31,655 nt of DNA from contig JAZRSW010000020.1 of NCBI GenBank assembly GCA_045651745.1, forward strand, positions 1 through 31,655. Direction: 5' to 3'. This document shows, piece after piece, positions 1 to 6,022 of the stretch. Origin of the DNA: UMGS172 sp045651745. Its GTDB lineage: Bacteria > Bacillota > Clostridia > Oscillospirales > Acutalibacteraceae. Position 1 is the first letter of the stretch; each line of letters opens with the position of its first letter. The position numbers and the translations under genes are program-made. The notes beneath the pieces are model-generated. The model saw only the letters and a list, made by a program, of their open reading frames with translations, searched no databases and had not been told where the DNA came from.

Positions 1-167
1 GGCTTACGCCGAATGTGAAATAATTTCCTTGCGGAAATTGTGAAATACTTTGCTTCGCAAAATGTGAAATGAAATTCGTTCTCCTCACGCGCGAAGCGCA
101 TTTCACTGCCGTAGGCAATTTCACATGCGTCAGCGTATTTCACTCGTTCCGCAGGAACGAATTTCAC
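1..167. repeat. Array of mini-hairpins separated by GTGAAAT / ATTTCAC
   Basis: Seen directly: the 7-mer GTGAAAT occurs at 15-21, 40-46 and 64-70, and its reverse complement ATTTCAC at 100-106, 118-124, 137-143 and 161-167. Between them lie small, mutually different hairpins with 3-4 nt loops: 22-39 (AATTTCC/GGAAATT), 49-61 (TTTGC/GCAAA), 89-99 (GCGC/GCGC), 107-117 (TGCC/GGCA), 125-136 (weak) and 144-160 (TCGTTCC/GGAACGA). Because the separator flips orientation near the middle, the separators can pair with each other and make one long stem with the mini-hairpins as side branches. A further hairpin at 1-10 suggests the array continues upstream of the window. No reading frame is evident. The function is unknown; it resembles a dispersed palindromic repeat family rather than a CRISPR array. 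Confidence 0.75.
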
Positions 168-169
168 TG

Positions 170-201
170 AAAAAAGCACTTGCCGAAGCAAGTGCTTTTT
201 T
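170..201 (-). terminator. Intrinsic terminator of the tRNA transcript
   Basis: A 14-bp stem (170-183 with 188-201) closes on a CGAA loop and has A/T runs on both sides, so it can work in both directions. On the minus strand it begins about 1 nt after the CCA end of tRNA-Gln, so it most likely ends that transcript. Confidence 0.9.
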
Positions 202-202
202 C

Positions 203-277
203 TGGCTGGGGTGGCAGGATTCGAACCTACGAATGCAGCAGTCAAAGTGCTGTGTCTTACCGCTTGACGACACCCCA
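203..277 (-). tRNA. tRNA-Gln (anticodon TTG)
   Basis: Read on the minus strand, this gives a 75-nt cloverleaf with a TGGGGTG/CACCCCA acceptor stem, a D arm around AAGCGGTAA, an anticodon stem CAGCA/TGCTG with loop CTTTGAC (anticodon TTG), a T arm with GTTCGAATC, and an encoded CCA end. It reads glutamine CAA (and CAG by wobble) codons. It lies downstream of tRNA-His on the same strand and is followed at once by a strong terminator. Confidence 0.96.
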
Positions 278-304
278 ATATTTAAGTTTTGTGGCTTTTG
301 AGTG

Positions 305-333
305 AAAAAACCCCAAATCTCAGGACTTGGAGT
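305..333 (-). terminator. Weak hairpin between the two tRNAs
   Basis: On the minus strand, ACTCCAA and TTTGGGGT (with a G-T pair) can form a 7-8 bp stem followed by TTTTTT. It could partly end transcription after tRNA-His or mark a processing site. No convincing separate promoter for tRNA-Gln is visible behind it, so some read-through is likely. Confidence 0.4.
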
Positions 334-343
334 TTATTTAAAG

Positions 344-421
<78 letters not shown>

Positions 422-441
422 ATATCTTTGGCACACCGACT

Positions 442-470
442 ATTATATCCGCGGAGTGCCTTTTTGTCAA
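442..470 (-). promoter_or_regulatory. Consensus sigma-70 promoter of the tRNA unit
   Basis: On the minus strand there is a perfect -35 (TTGACA, 465-470) and a perfect -10 (TATAAT, 442-447) with a 17-nt spacer. It points into tRNA-His and then tRNA-Gln, as expected for a strong stable-RNA promoter. Confidence 0.9.
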
Positions 471-485
471 TAGAAATTTTTAAAA

Positions 486-704
486 TTAAATCTCAAAATC
501 GGACGGTTTATAGCCTCTTCCTATATCCTTTGTAACGGGAACTCGCTTTAACGGGTCATATTTAAAGCTTTTGCAACTGCCGGACGGTGCTGTAATGCCT
601 TTTTTAATGCAAAAAATCTCTTCTCCGCCCGAAATAGCCTGTCCTTTCAGACAATAAGCGCACCGAGGTGCTACTTCTTTCGAAAAATGCTTTTTATCCG
701 ACAC
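486..704 (-). CDS. Small conserved four-cysteine protein, function unknown
   Basis: This is a 72-residue protein with four cysteines, C15 and C18 as a CxxC pair and then C32 and C44, the spacing of a small metal (probably zinc) binding fold. There is no signal peptide or membrane segment, and the C-terminal half is basic. The start is GTG at 702-704, preceded by an AAGGA site at 715-719 on the minus strand; no ATG fits better. It has its own near-consensus promoter and no terminator before the tRNA promoter. Short proteins of this cysteine pattern are common in Clostridia and usually annotated as hypothetical; I do not recognise a function. Confidence 0.75.
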   Translation of the reverse strand: MSDKKHFSKEVAPRCAYCLKGQAISGGEEIFCIKKGITAPSGSCKSFKYDPLKRVPVTKDIGRGYKPSDFEI

Positions 705-738
705 GTTTCCACCGTCCTTTTAAATCGTTGTTAACATT

Positions 739-767
739 ATTATAATACCAAGAGAATAGATAGTCAA
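739..767 (-). promoter_or_regulatory. Promoter of the four-cysteine protein gene
   Basis: On the minus strand there is TTGACT (762-767), a 17-nt spacer and TATAAT (739-744). It lies about 35 nt upstream of the GTG start of the 72-residue protein and just past the terminator of the esterase gene. Confidence 0.8.
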
Positions 768-782
768 GGAAAAGCCGACAAA

Positions 783-812
783 AAAGACAACCGCTTGTCT
801 ACGGTTGTCTTT
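783..812 (-). terminator. Terminator of the GH2-esterase transcript
   Basis: An 11-bp stem AAAGACAACCG/CGGTTGTCTTT is followed on the minus strand by a T run (780-785 on plus is A-rich). It starts 17 nt beyond the esterase stop codon and separates it from the promoter of the next gene. Confidence 0.85.
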
Positions 813-828
813 AGTTGTTTTTATGCGA

Positions 829-1980
829 TTATTTTTCAGGGCAACGCCAATCGAAAATCAATTCGGGGGTTTTAAACGGTGTTTTGTAGAAGTTTTCGTC
901 AAGTTCTGCTTCACCGCGAACGTGTTTTATAACGTTGACAAGTTTTTTGACATCATAAGGGAGATGAGAGTGATAACCTCTACGCCAGTACCAAAGTAAA
1001 TTTTCGGGTTTGCCGTACAACTTATACACTTCGGTTGCCGCCATACTTGTCTGCCAAGTGCCGATAGGGTTGGTCCAAATGTCGCTTGCGGCATCACCAA
1101 TTAATAAAACTCTTGGAGCCACCATTGCTTTTAAGTAATGAGCGTCAAACGGTAAATCTTGCTCGCGGTCAACATATTCAGCGAGTTTCGGTCCCATCCA
1201 GAAACCATAGTTTTTGATAAGGTCGCTCAAACGCTCGCTACGGAATTCTTTTCCGTTTTCCATAATAGCCTTGCAGTGACATCTATAACAAGAAAATGCG
1301 CCTTGGTTGGTTTCGTTGGGGTTGACAATGACTGCGCGCTCATCAAGAACACCTGCCAAAGCAGCGGTTTTTGCGCCTCTCGAATGTCCTGTGAATGCGA
1401 TGCAGGACATATCAATAAAGTCGAGTGTTTCAAGAGCGTCAACACATCTTGAAAATCCCCAAGCCCAAGCGGAAATAGCGCCAAAATCAAGGTCGGGATA
1501 CACTTGATACAACTGTCCTTTACCGCGGCCCTCACCGCGAATGTCGTGTGCGAGTTCGGTTCGGTTGAAGGTTACGAAAACTACGTTGTTGTCGCTAAAT
1601 GCGGAAAGATATTCCTTGTCGAAAGCATATCTCCAACAAAGGTCACCGCAAACAACGGCAGGGAGTTTACCCTCGGCCTTAGGACGTATAACCGTCATAG
1701 TAAAGGTTACCTGTTTTTCTTTTGTACCTGCAGTAATACGGTAACCACCGTGGTCACCGGGGTTACACTCTTTAAGAGGTTCAACCTCGAAAACTTCAGG
1801 TTTAGGCGGTTGAATACCATACTGTAATGTTACGGCGGTATCATAAATTTCTTTTCTGCGTCTTTCCCAATCCGCTACGTTTTTAACACGTGTTCCGTCA
1901 TTAAAAATAAAAGGGTCGGGGAGTTTATCAACAACCTCATATTCGGTTATTTTAATAAGATTTTCGTCAAATTTATCCAT
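829..1980 (-). CDS. CE15-like glucuronoyl/acetyl esterase (alpha/beta hydrolase)
   Basis: About 383 residues, of alpha/beta-hydrolase type. The nucleophile elbow reads GHSRGAKTA, close to the GxSRxGK motif of carbohydrate esterase family 15. It is followed by NPNETNQGAFSCYR, where the Glu matches the CE15 acid position, then LPFDAHYLKAMVAPRVLL and a late GYHSHL histidine. CE15 enzymes cleave ester links between glucuronic acid and lignin or alcohols; related annotations call it acetylxylan esterase. No signal peptide is seen, so it is probably cytoplasmic. The ATG at 1978-1980 is preferred; a GTG two codons upstream (1984-1986) sits closer to the AAGGTG site and is an alternative. A longer reading to 2025 would translate the intergenic hairpin and is unlikely. 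It is probably co-transcribed with the GH2 gene 68 nt upstream. Exact substrate is uncertain. Confidence 0.8.
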   Translation of the reverse strand: MDKFDENLIKITEYEVVDKLPDPFIFNDGTRVKNVADWERRRKEIYDTAVTLQYGIQPPKPEVFEVEPLKECNPGDHGGYRITAGTKEKQVTFTMTVIRPKAEGKLPAVVCGDLCWRYAFDKEYLSAFSDNNVVFVTFNRTELAHDIRGEGRGKGQLYQVYPDLDFGAISAWAWGFSRCVDALETLDFIDMSCIAFTGHSRGAKTAALAGVLDERAVIVNPNETNQGAFSCYRCHCKAIMENGKEFRSERLSDLIKNYGFWMGPKLAEYVDREQDLPFDAHYLKAMVAPRVLLIGDAASDIWTNPIGTWQTSMAATEVYKLYGKPENLLWYWRRGYHSHLPYDVKKLVNVIKHVRGEAELDENFYKTPFKTPELIFDWRCPEK

Positions 1981-2005
1981 ACACACAAATAAACACCTTT
2001 TTACA

Positions 2006-2034
2006 TCCGCCACAGTGTTTTTCACTGTGGCGGA
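2006..2034 (-). other. Strong intercistronic hairpin between GH2 and esterase genes
   Basis: A perfect 12-bp inverted repeat (2006-2017 with 2023-2034, 5-nt loop) lies between the GH2 stop and the esterase start. On the minus strand it is not followed by a T run but by TGTAAAAAGG, so it looks more like an RNA-stability or processing hairpin within an operon than a clean terminator. Confidence 0.6.
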
Positions 2035-2048
2035 CGGATTAATTTATA

Positions 2049-4409
2049 TTATCTTGTTAAATCGTTAGGCTGGGTGACGTTGATTTCAAGTCTTGCGGGT
2101 TTTAAGCCGTCAGCATGAGCATAAACCTTCAAAACGCCTTCCTTACCGTTTGATTTTACCAATGCGGCAATAACACCTGCGCGCATTTTACGTGTTGTTT
2201 CAGAAACAGGGGTATGGTCGCAGTAATCGGAACCTGTTGCTAAAATTTCACCAATATCAGAACAGTCGAAGGTAACTGTAGCTGTGGCGTCGGGTACGCG
2301 GTTGCCGTCAGCGTCAACACAGTAGCAGTTGATGATTGCGGCGTCATACGGGTTAGCAAACAAGGCTTCGGTCTGCATTTCGAGTTCCAACGCTACGGGT
2401 TTGCCGGTTGTTGCAACGCGGTCAGAGGCTACTTCTTTACCGCCGATGTAAGCTTTGGCTACTACTTCGCCCGGGGTATAAACAACTTTCCAAGCGCCGT
2501 GGCCGTATTTTTCAATATCCTGCTTGCCGAGACTCTTGCCATTTACAAATAACTCAACCTGCTCGCAGTTGGTATATGTCCAAACCTTGATTTCTTCGCC
2601 CTCGCGACCTGCAAGGTTCCAATGCGGAATAATGTGAACCATCGGCTTGTCACTCCAGAAAGACTGGTTCTGATAGAATGCATCTTTCTTCTGTAAGAAC
2701 AGGTCAATTGCGCCCGATATTGAGCAAAGACGAGGCCAGCAACATTCACCGCGGTGCTCAATAGCAGCCCATTGATATCCGCCTGCTACCCATTCGCGCT
2801 CCATAAGGTACTTCCAGGTGTGCTCACGACCGCGGAACCAAGTGTTTGCATCAGCGTCGTAGGCACTGAAGTATTGCTTTTTGGTGTTAGTGTCATAATA
2901 CCAACCTCTTGTACTTCCGGTGGCACAGTTTTCAGAAGAGAAAATCATCTTATCGGGGAACTTTTTGTGCAAAGCATCATAACCATCAAGGTTGTAGTTA
3001 ACACCGATAATATCCTGTGAACCGAAACATTTTACTTTTTCAGGGTTAGCATCACTCGCACTGGTAACGGGGCGAGTGGGGTCAAGACGGCGAACGATTG
3101 CGGAATTACGTTCAACAAAACGCTTACCTCTTTCGGTTAACGACAAAGCTTCCTCGTTAAAGAGTGACCACATAATAACTGACGGACGATTTCTGTCTTT
3201 TTTAACCAAGGTGACGAGTTGGTCAATATACTCGTCATTAGTACCGAACCAACGGGTTTCGTCCATTACAAGAAAGCCCTGACGGTCAAGTTCGTCCATA
3301 GTCTGGTCACTTTGAGAGTAGTGTGAGGTACGGTAACCGTTAGCGCCCATTTCTTTAAACATTTTTACGCGGTAACGTTTAATTCTGTCAAAAGCGGCTT
3401 TACCTTGCAAACCGTAATCCTCGTGACAGCAAAGACCTTTAATGATAACGTGCTTATCATTAAGGAAGAAACCGTGGTCGGGGTCAAAACGGATAGTTCT
3501 GAAACCAAAGTGGTTGGTAACTTCGTCGATTGTGTTTTTACCGCGGATAATAGAGGTCTTGCAATAGTAAAGATTGGGGTTTTCGCAATCCCAAAGCTTC
3601 GGATTGTTAACCATAACCTTTTGGTTAAGTACCTTTTTATCTTTTAAAGGAACATTGAGGTTGGAAGATACTTCGGCCACAACGTTGCCGTCAGCGTCCA
3701 AAACTTCGTTCTTTACTACAACATGGCGGTTTTGGTTGTCGTCATTACGGACGGTAGTTTCAATGGGGACTTCCCATTCCGTGTCCGAAATCTTTTTAGG
3801 CGCAACGTATACACCCCAGGTGTCAACCGATACCATATCGGATTTTATGAGCCAGACGTTACGGTAGATACCGCCGCCGTCATACCACCAACCCTCGTGT
3901 ACTGAGGCGTCGATATAAATGGCAATTACGTTGGTTTCCTGGTCGCCGAATACAGCGTAGTCGGTAATATCAACTTCAAACGGAACGTATCCGCAGAAAT
4001 TGCGTTTTACAAGGCAACTGTTAACCCAAACGGTGCAACAGTTGGTAACACCCTCAAAATAAAGTGTAATACGCTTACCCTTGTCTTCTTCGGAAAGTTT
4101 AAATGCTTTTCTGTACCAAGAATTCTTGGTAATCATATAACCCAAACCTTCGTTACCGTCAGGGGTTGGTACCTGATTTACAACGTAGTCGTGAGGTAAC
4201 GAAACCGTTTTCCATTGTTCGGTACAGACAACTGTGCCGGCAGGGTTCCAGTTGTTATTGTCATAATAATATCTGTTAGCAGGACCCCATTGAGCTACTT
4301 CTGCTTTGGCGCGACGATACTGCGGGCCTTTCGGGGTAGGCGGTTCGTCGATTTTGATTTCACCCTCGTGAAAACGCCAATTAGCGTTAAATAAATCTTT
4401 TGTACGCAT
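2049..4409 (-). CDS. Glycoside hydrolase family 2 (beta-galactosidase type, with DUF4982-like domain)
   Basis: 786 residues. Domain order inferred from sequence: sugar-binding jelly-roll at about 1-200, Ig-like domain at 205-305, TIM barrel at 310-595, then a DUF4982-like and a C-terminal Ig-like domain. The acid/base is the Glu of WSLFNEEAL (about E419); the nucleophile is the Glu of IFSSENCATGSTRG (about E493), matching the SET/SEN variant in DUF4982-type GH2 enzymes. The family cleaves terminal beta-galactosides or related beta-glycosides. No signal peptide is seen, so it probably acts in the cytoplasm on imported oligosaccharides. The start at 4407-4409 has AGAGGTG six bases upstream; the earlier GTG lies inside that ribosome site. 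It has its own promoter and an operator-like dyad, and the esterase follows. Beta-glucuronidase activity cannot be excluded. Confidence 0.92.
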   Translation of the reverse strand: MRTKDLFNANWRFHEGEIKIDEPPTPKGPQYRRAKAEVAQWGPANRYYYDNNNWNPAGTVVCTEQWKTVSLPHDYVVNQVPTPDGNEGLGYMITKNSWYRKAFKLSEEDKGKRITLYFEGVTNCCTVWVNSCLVKRNFCGYVPFEVDITDYAVFGDQETNVIAIYIDASVHEGWWYDGGGIYRNVWLIKSDMVSVDTWGVYVAPKKISDTEWEVPIETTVRNDDNQNRHVVVKNEVLDADGNVVAEVSSNLNVPLKDKKVLNQKVMVNNPKLWDCENPNLYYCKTSIIRGKNTIDEVTNHFGFRTIRFDPDHGFFLNDKHVIIKGLCCHEDYGLQGKAAFDRIKRYRVKMFKEMGANGYRTSHYSQSDQTMDELDRQGFLVMDETRWFGTNDEYIDQLVTLVKKDRNRPSVIMWSLFNEEALSLTERGKRFVERNSAIVRRLDPTRPVTSASDANPEKVKCFGSQDIIGVNYNLDGYDALHKKFPDKMIFSSENCATGSTRGWYYDTNTKKQYFSAYDADANTWFRGREHTWKYLMEREWVAGGYQWAAIEHRGECCWPRLCSISGAIDLFLQKKDAFYQNQSFWSDKPMVHIIPHWNLAGREGEEIKVWTYTNCEQVELFVNGKSLGKQDIEKYGHGAWKVVYTPGEVVAKAYIGGKEVASDRVATTGKPVALELEMQTEALFANPYDAAIINCYCVDADGNRVPDATATVTFDCSDIGEILATGSDYCDHTPVSETTRKMRAGVIAALVKSNGKEGVLKVYAHADGLKPARLEINVTQPNDLTR

Positions 4410-4448
4410 AATTAACACCTCTTGTAAGAGTATTCTTTATATTTTTAC

Positions 4449-4471
4449 TACCTAATTGTTCTAAATAGGTA
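4449..4471. promoter_or_regulatory. Operator-like inverted repeat upstream of the GH2 gene
   Basis: A dyad TACCTAATTGT-T-CTAAATAGGTA has six perfect outer base pairs and imperfect inner ones. It sits about 12-34 nt downstream of the expected GH2 transcription start and 40 nt before the start codon, where repressor binding would block transcription. The regulator is not encoded in the window. The assignment is inference from position and symmetry. Confidence 0.45.
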
Positions 4472-4489
4472 ATATATCAATACAATATA

Positions 4490-4518
4490 TTTATAACATT
4501 GTATAAAGCCTTTTTCAA
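4490..4518 (-). promoter_or_regulatory. Promoter of the GH2-esterase unit
   Basis: On the minus strand there is TTGAAA (4513-4518), a 17-nt spacer and TATAAA (4490-4495). The leader to the GH2 ATG is about 75 nt and contains the dyad at 4449-4471. Confidence 0.65.
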
Positions 4519-4566
4519 GCCATTTTTTGTCTTTATTATAATAATTTTCCTTTAATGCAAATATGT

Positions 4567-4595
4567 TTGACATAATCGGTTGAGTATGATATATT
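4567..4595 (+). promoter_or_regulatory. Promoter of the small lipoprotein gene
   Basis: TTGACA (4567-4572), a 17-nt spacer and TATATT (4590-4595) lie 34 nt before the ATG of the lipoprotein. It is divergent from the GH2 promoter. Confidence 0.8.
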
Positions 4596-4629
4596 AGATG
4601 GTGTATACGAAGCAGAGAGGTAAGAATAA

Positions 4630-5022
4630 ATGAAGAAAATATTAGCAGTTCTTGTTATTTTGATGTTTATACTTACGGTTTTCGCCGCTTGCGGTAGAAG
4701 ACAAGGAAATATGATAGGGACGGACAGTTTTCCGAATTTGCCGAATGCAAGCAGTAAGGTGAACGGTACAGGTACGCCTTCAAAAGAAGTAACTTCTGCG
4801 GAGATTGAAGATGCTTGGGGTAATACAAGCATTGAAAATGATGCAGGAAATAGTGGTACGAGCAGTAGCGGTGTAACATCTACCACTTCGTCCGATACAT
4901 CATCTTCTGCTACGAGTTCAGGTGGTGCAAGCTCAAACGGTTCGAGTTCAGGCTCAACCTCGTCGTATGACCGTTATAACAGTAGTAACCAAGGTTTTGA
5001 ACCGTATTATCCGTTAATTTAA
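4630..5022 (+). CDS. Small Ser/Thr/Gly/Asn-rich lipoprotein, function unknown
   Basis: 130 residues. The N-terminus is a lipoprotein signal peptide: Lys-Lys, a hydrophobic stretch, and a lipobox ending FAAC with the lipidated Cys at 21. The mature part has no recognisable domain; from about residue 75 to 118 it is almost only Ser, Thr, Gly, Ala and Asn, and it ends with a Tyr-rich tail. Such composition suggests a flexible surface-exposed linker or tether. GAGAGG precedes the ATG with normal spacing. The gene is monocistronic, with its own promoter and terminator. Not recognised as a named family. Confidence 0.75.
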   Translation: MKKILAVLVILMFILTVFAACGRRQGNMIGTDSFPNLPNASSKVNGTGTPSKEVTSAEIEDAWGNTSIENDAGNSGTSSSGVTSTTSSDTSSSATSSGGASSNGSSSGSTSSYDRYNSSNQGFEPYYPLI

Positions 5023-5033
5023 TTTGAAGTAGT

Positions 5034-5068
5034 AAACCGACTTCTTTTTAAGGAGTCGGTTTGTTTTT
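5034..5068 (+). terminator. Terminator of the lipoprotein gene
   Basis: A 9-bp stem AAACCGACT/AGTCGGTTT is followed by GTTTTT on the plus strand, starting 12 nt after the lipoprotein stop codon. Confidence 0.88.
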
Positions 5069-5087
5069 ATGGAAATTCATAAAAACC

Positions 5088-5115
5088 TTGAAAAAACCGC
5101 AAAAAGTGATATGAT
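5088..5115 (+). promoter_or_regulatory. Likely manA promoter
   Basis: TTGAAA (5088-5093), a 16-nt spacer and TATGAT (5110-5115). If used, it gives a leader of about 225 nt that contains both cloverleaf-like repeat clusters before the manA start. Confidence 0.55.
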
Positions 5116-5133
5116 AAAAGTTGCGTACAGTAC

Positions 5134-5234
5134 ATTATAATGGTTATGGTTAGTCGAAACATCTTATGTTTCGACGCAAAATCTTTGATTTTGCAACAAA
5201 TTTTCTTTGAAAATTTGTCCATACCCATTGTAAT
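5134..5234. repeat. Cloverleaf-like inverted-repeat cluster, copy 1
   Basis: An outer stem pairs 5134-5149 with 5219-5234 (14 of 16 positions complementary; both exceptions are G/T-type). It encloses three near-perfect hairpins in direct succession: 5154-5174 (TCGAAACAT/ATGTTTCGA), 5176-5194 (GCAAAATC/GATTTTGC) and 5196-5218 (ACAAATTTTC/GAAAATTTGT), each with a 3-nt loop (CTT or TTT). The whole can fold as a four-armed structure in DNA or RNA. It shares its last bases with copy 2. No coding potential is evident. Confidence 0.75.
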
Positions 5235-5336
5235 GATTGTCGTGCAAAATTAAATTATACAATTTGATTTTGCAAAAGCCACTTAAAGTGGCTTATCGAA
5301 ACGCTTTCAGCGTTTCGACATCCTACAATCATTATA
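5231..5336. repeat. Cloverleaf-like inverted-repeat cluster, copy 2
   Basis: An outer stem pairs 5231-5240 (TAATGATTGT) perfectly with 5325-5334. It encloses three hairpins: 5243-5274 (TGCAAAAT...ATTTTGCA with one internal mismatch), 5276-5294 (AAGCCACTT/AAGTGGCTT) and 5296-5318 (TCGAAACGC/GCGTTTCGA). Two of the hairpin stems (GCAAAAT and TCGAAAC) are shared with copy 1 but come in reversed order. It ends 13 nt before the manA start codon, abutting its ribosome site. Confidence 0.75.
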
Positions 5337-5349
5337 AAGGGTGATACTT

Positions 5350-5949
5350 ATGAAAATTGAAAAACTCATTCCGACTTGTAAAGATTATCTTTGGGGCGGA
5401 AATAAACTAAAAGAAAAATATGGAAAATGTACTGTTTGTGACCCTTGTGCAGAAAGTTGGGAACTTTCTTTTCATACCGACGGCAAAACTCTTCTTTTAG
5501 ATGGAAAAACGTTGGAGGAAACAGTAACCGATTTTGAAATGGGAAATAATATACAAAACTTTCCGTTTTTTTCCGTGCTTATCAAATTTATTGACGCTAA
5601 AAGCAACCTTTCGGTTCAGGTGCATCCGTCTGATGAGTATGCGCTAACTCACGAAAACAGTTTTGGTAAAACTGAAATGTGGTACATAGTAGAAGCTGAT
5701 GAGGGTGCGGGCATTTATCTTGGATTTAACCGCGATGTTACGGCTGAGGAATACGAGCGCGCCATCAAGGAAAACACATTGACCGATTTGTTGGAATTTT
5801 ACTCCGTAAAATCCGGCGAGTGTTATTTTATTCCCGCCGGCACAATTCACGCAATAGGCGCAGGATGCTTAATATGTGAAATTCAGCAAAACAGTAATTT
5901 AACCTACCGTGTATATGACTACGGCCGACGTGATAAAAACGGTTGTTAA
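5350..5949 (+). pseudogene. manA: 3'-truncated class I mannose-6-phosphate isomerase
   Basis: 199 residues of a protein whose Firmicutes relatives run to about 310-320. Family role: interconversion of mannose-6-phosphate and fructose-6-phosphate in the cytoplasm. The cupin metal ligands are present: QVHPSDE, GKTEMWY and the His of PAGTIHAIG, followed by the conserved YRVYDYGRRD. The match stops abruptly after DKNG, where relatives continue with a KPRELH-like segment and a second half-domain; a TGT-TAA follows instead. The break coincides with an IS3-like end. The ATG at 5350 is preferred because AAGGGTG lies six bases before it; the GTG at 5341 lies within that site. Metal binding may persist, but loss of the C-terminal third makes normal activity doubtful. 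Confidence 0.8.
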
Positions 5950-6022
5950 CAAGTCCAGTAAAAACGGACAATAGTAAAAAAGCACCTCCTATGGTAGAAT
6001 TAAAGAACTACCATAGGAGGTT
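5943..6022 (-). mobile_element. Probable remnant end of an IS3-family insertion sequence
   Basis: Starting exactly where the manA homology ends, the sequence begins TGTTAACAAGTCCAGTAAAA and continues ACGGACAATAG, which resembles the TG-initiated terminal repeats of clostridial IS3-type elements with a GTCC...GGAC core. It is followed inward by a hairpin of the kind found after transposase genes. No transposase coding sequence remains. On this reading the element was oriented on the minus strand and most of it was lost by a deletion that also removed the 3' ends of manA and the GH20 gene. The match to IS3 ends is from memory of the family, not a database hit. Confidence 0.45.
5984..6021 (-). 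terminator. Terminator overlapping the GH20 stop codon
   Basis: A perfect 14-bp stem (5984-5997 with 6008-6021, 10-nt loop) is followed on the minus strand by GCTTTTTT. The TAG stop of the GH20 frame (5989-5991) lies inside the stem, so the last nine residues of that protein are encoded by the hairpin. It probably ends the minus-strand transcript, and was probably brought in with the IS remnant. Confidence 0.8.

Noticed and set aside
1..170. CRISPR array
   Set aside because: The repeated unit is only 7 nt, flips orientation, and the intervening sequences are palindromic and of unequal length; no cas genes are present.
1981..2025. N-terminal extension of the esterase up to 2025
   Set aside because: It would translate one arm of the intergenic hairpin and has no ribosome site; the start near 1980 has a plausible one.
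5122..5349. Known riboswitch in the manA leader
   Set aside because: The region folds as serial perfect palindromes and shows no recognisable aptamer core; it is better described as repeat clusters.
5943..6021. Integron attC-like site (GTTAAC with hairpin)
   Set aside because: The core does not fit GTTRRRY, the hairpin lacks the unpaired bases of attC, and no integrase or cassette follows.
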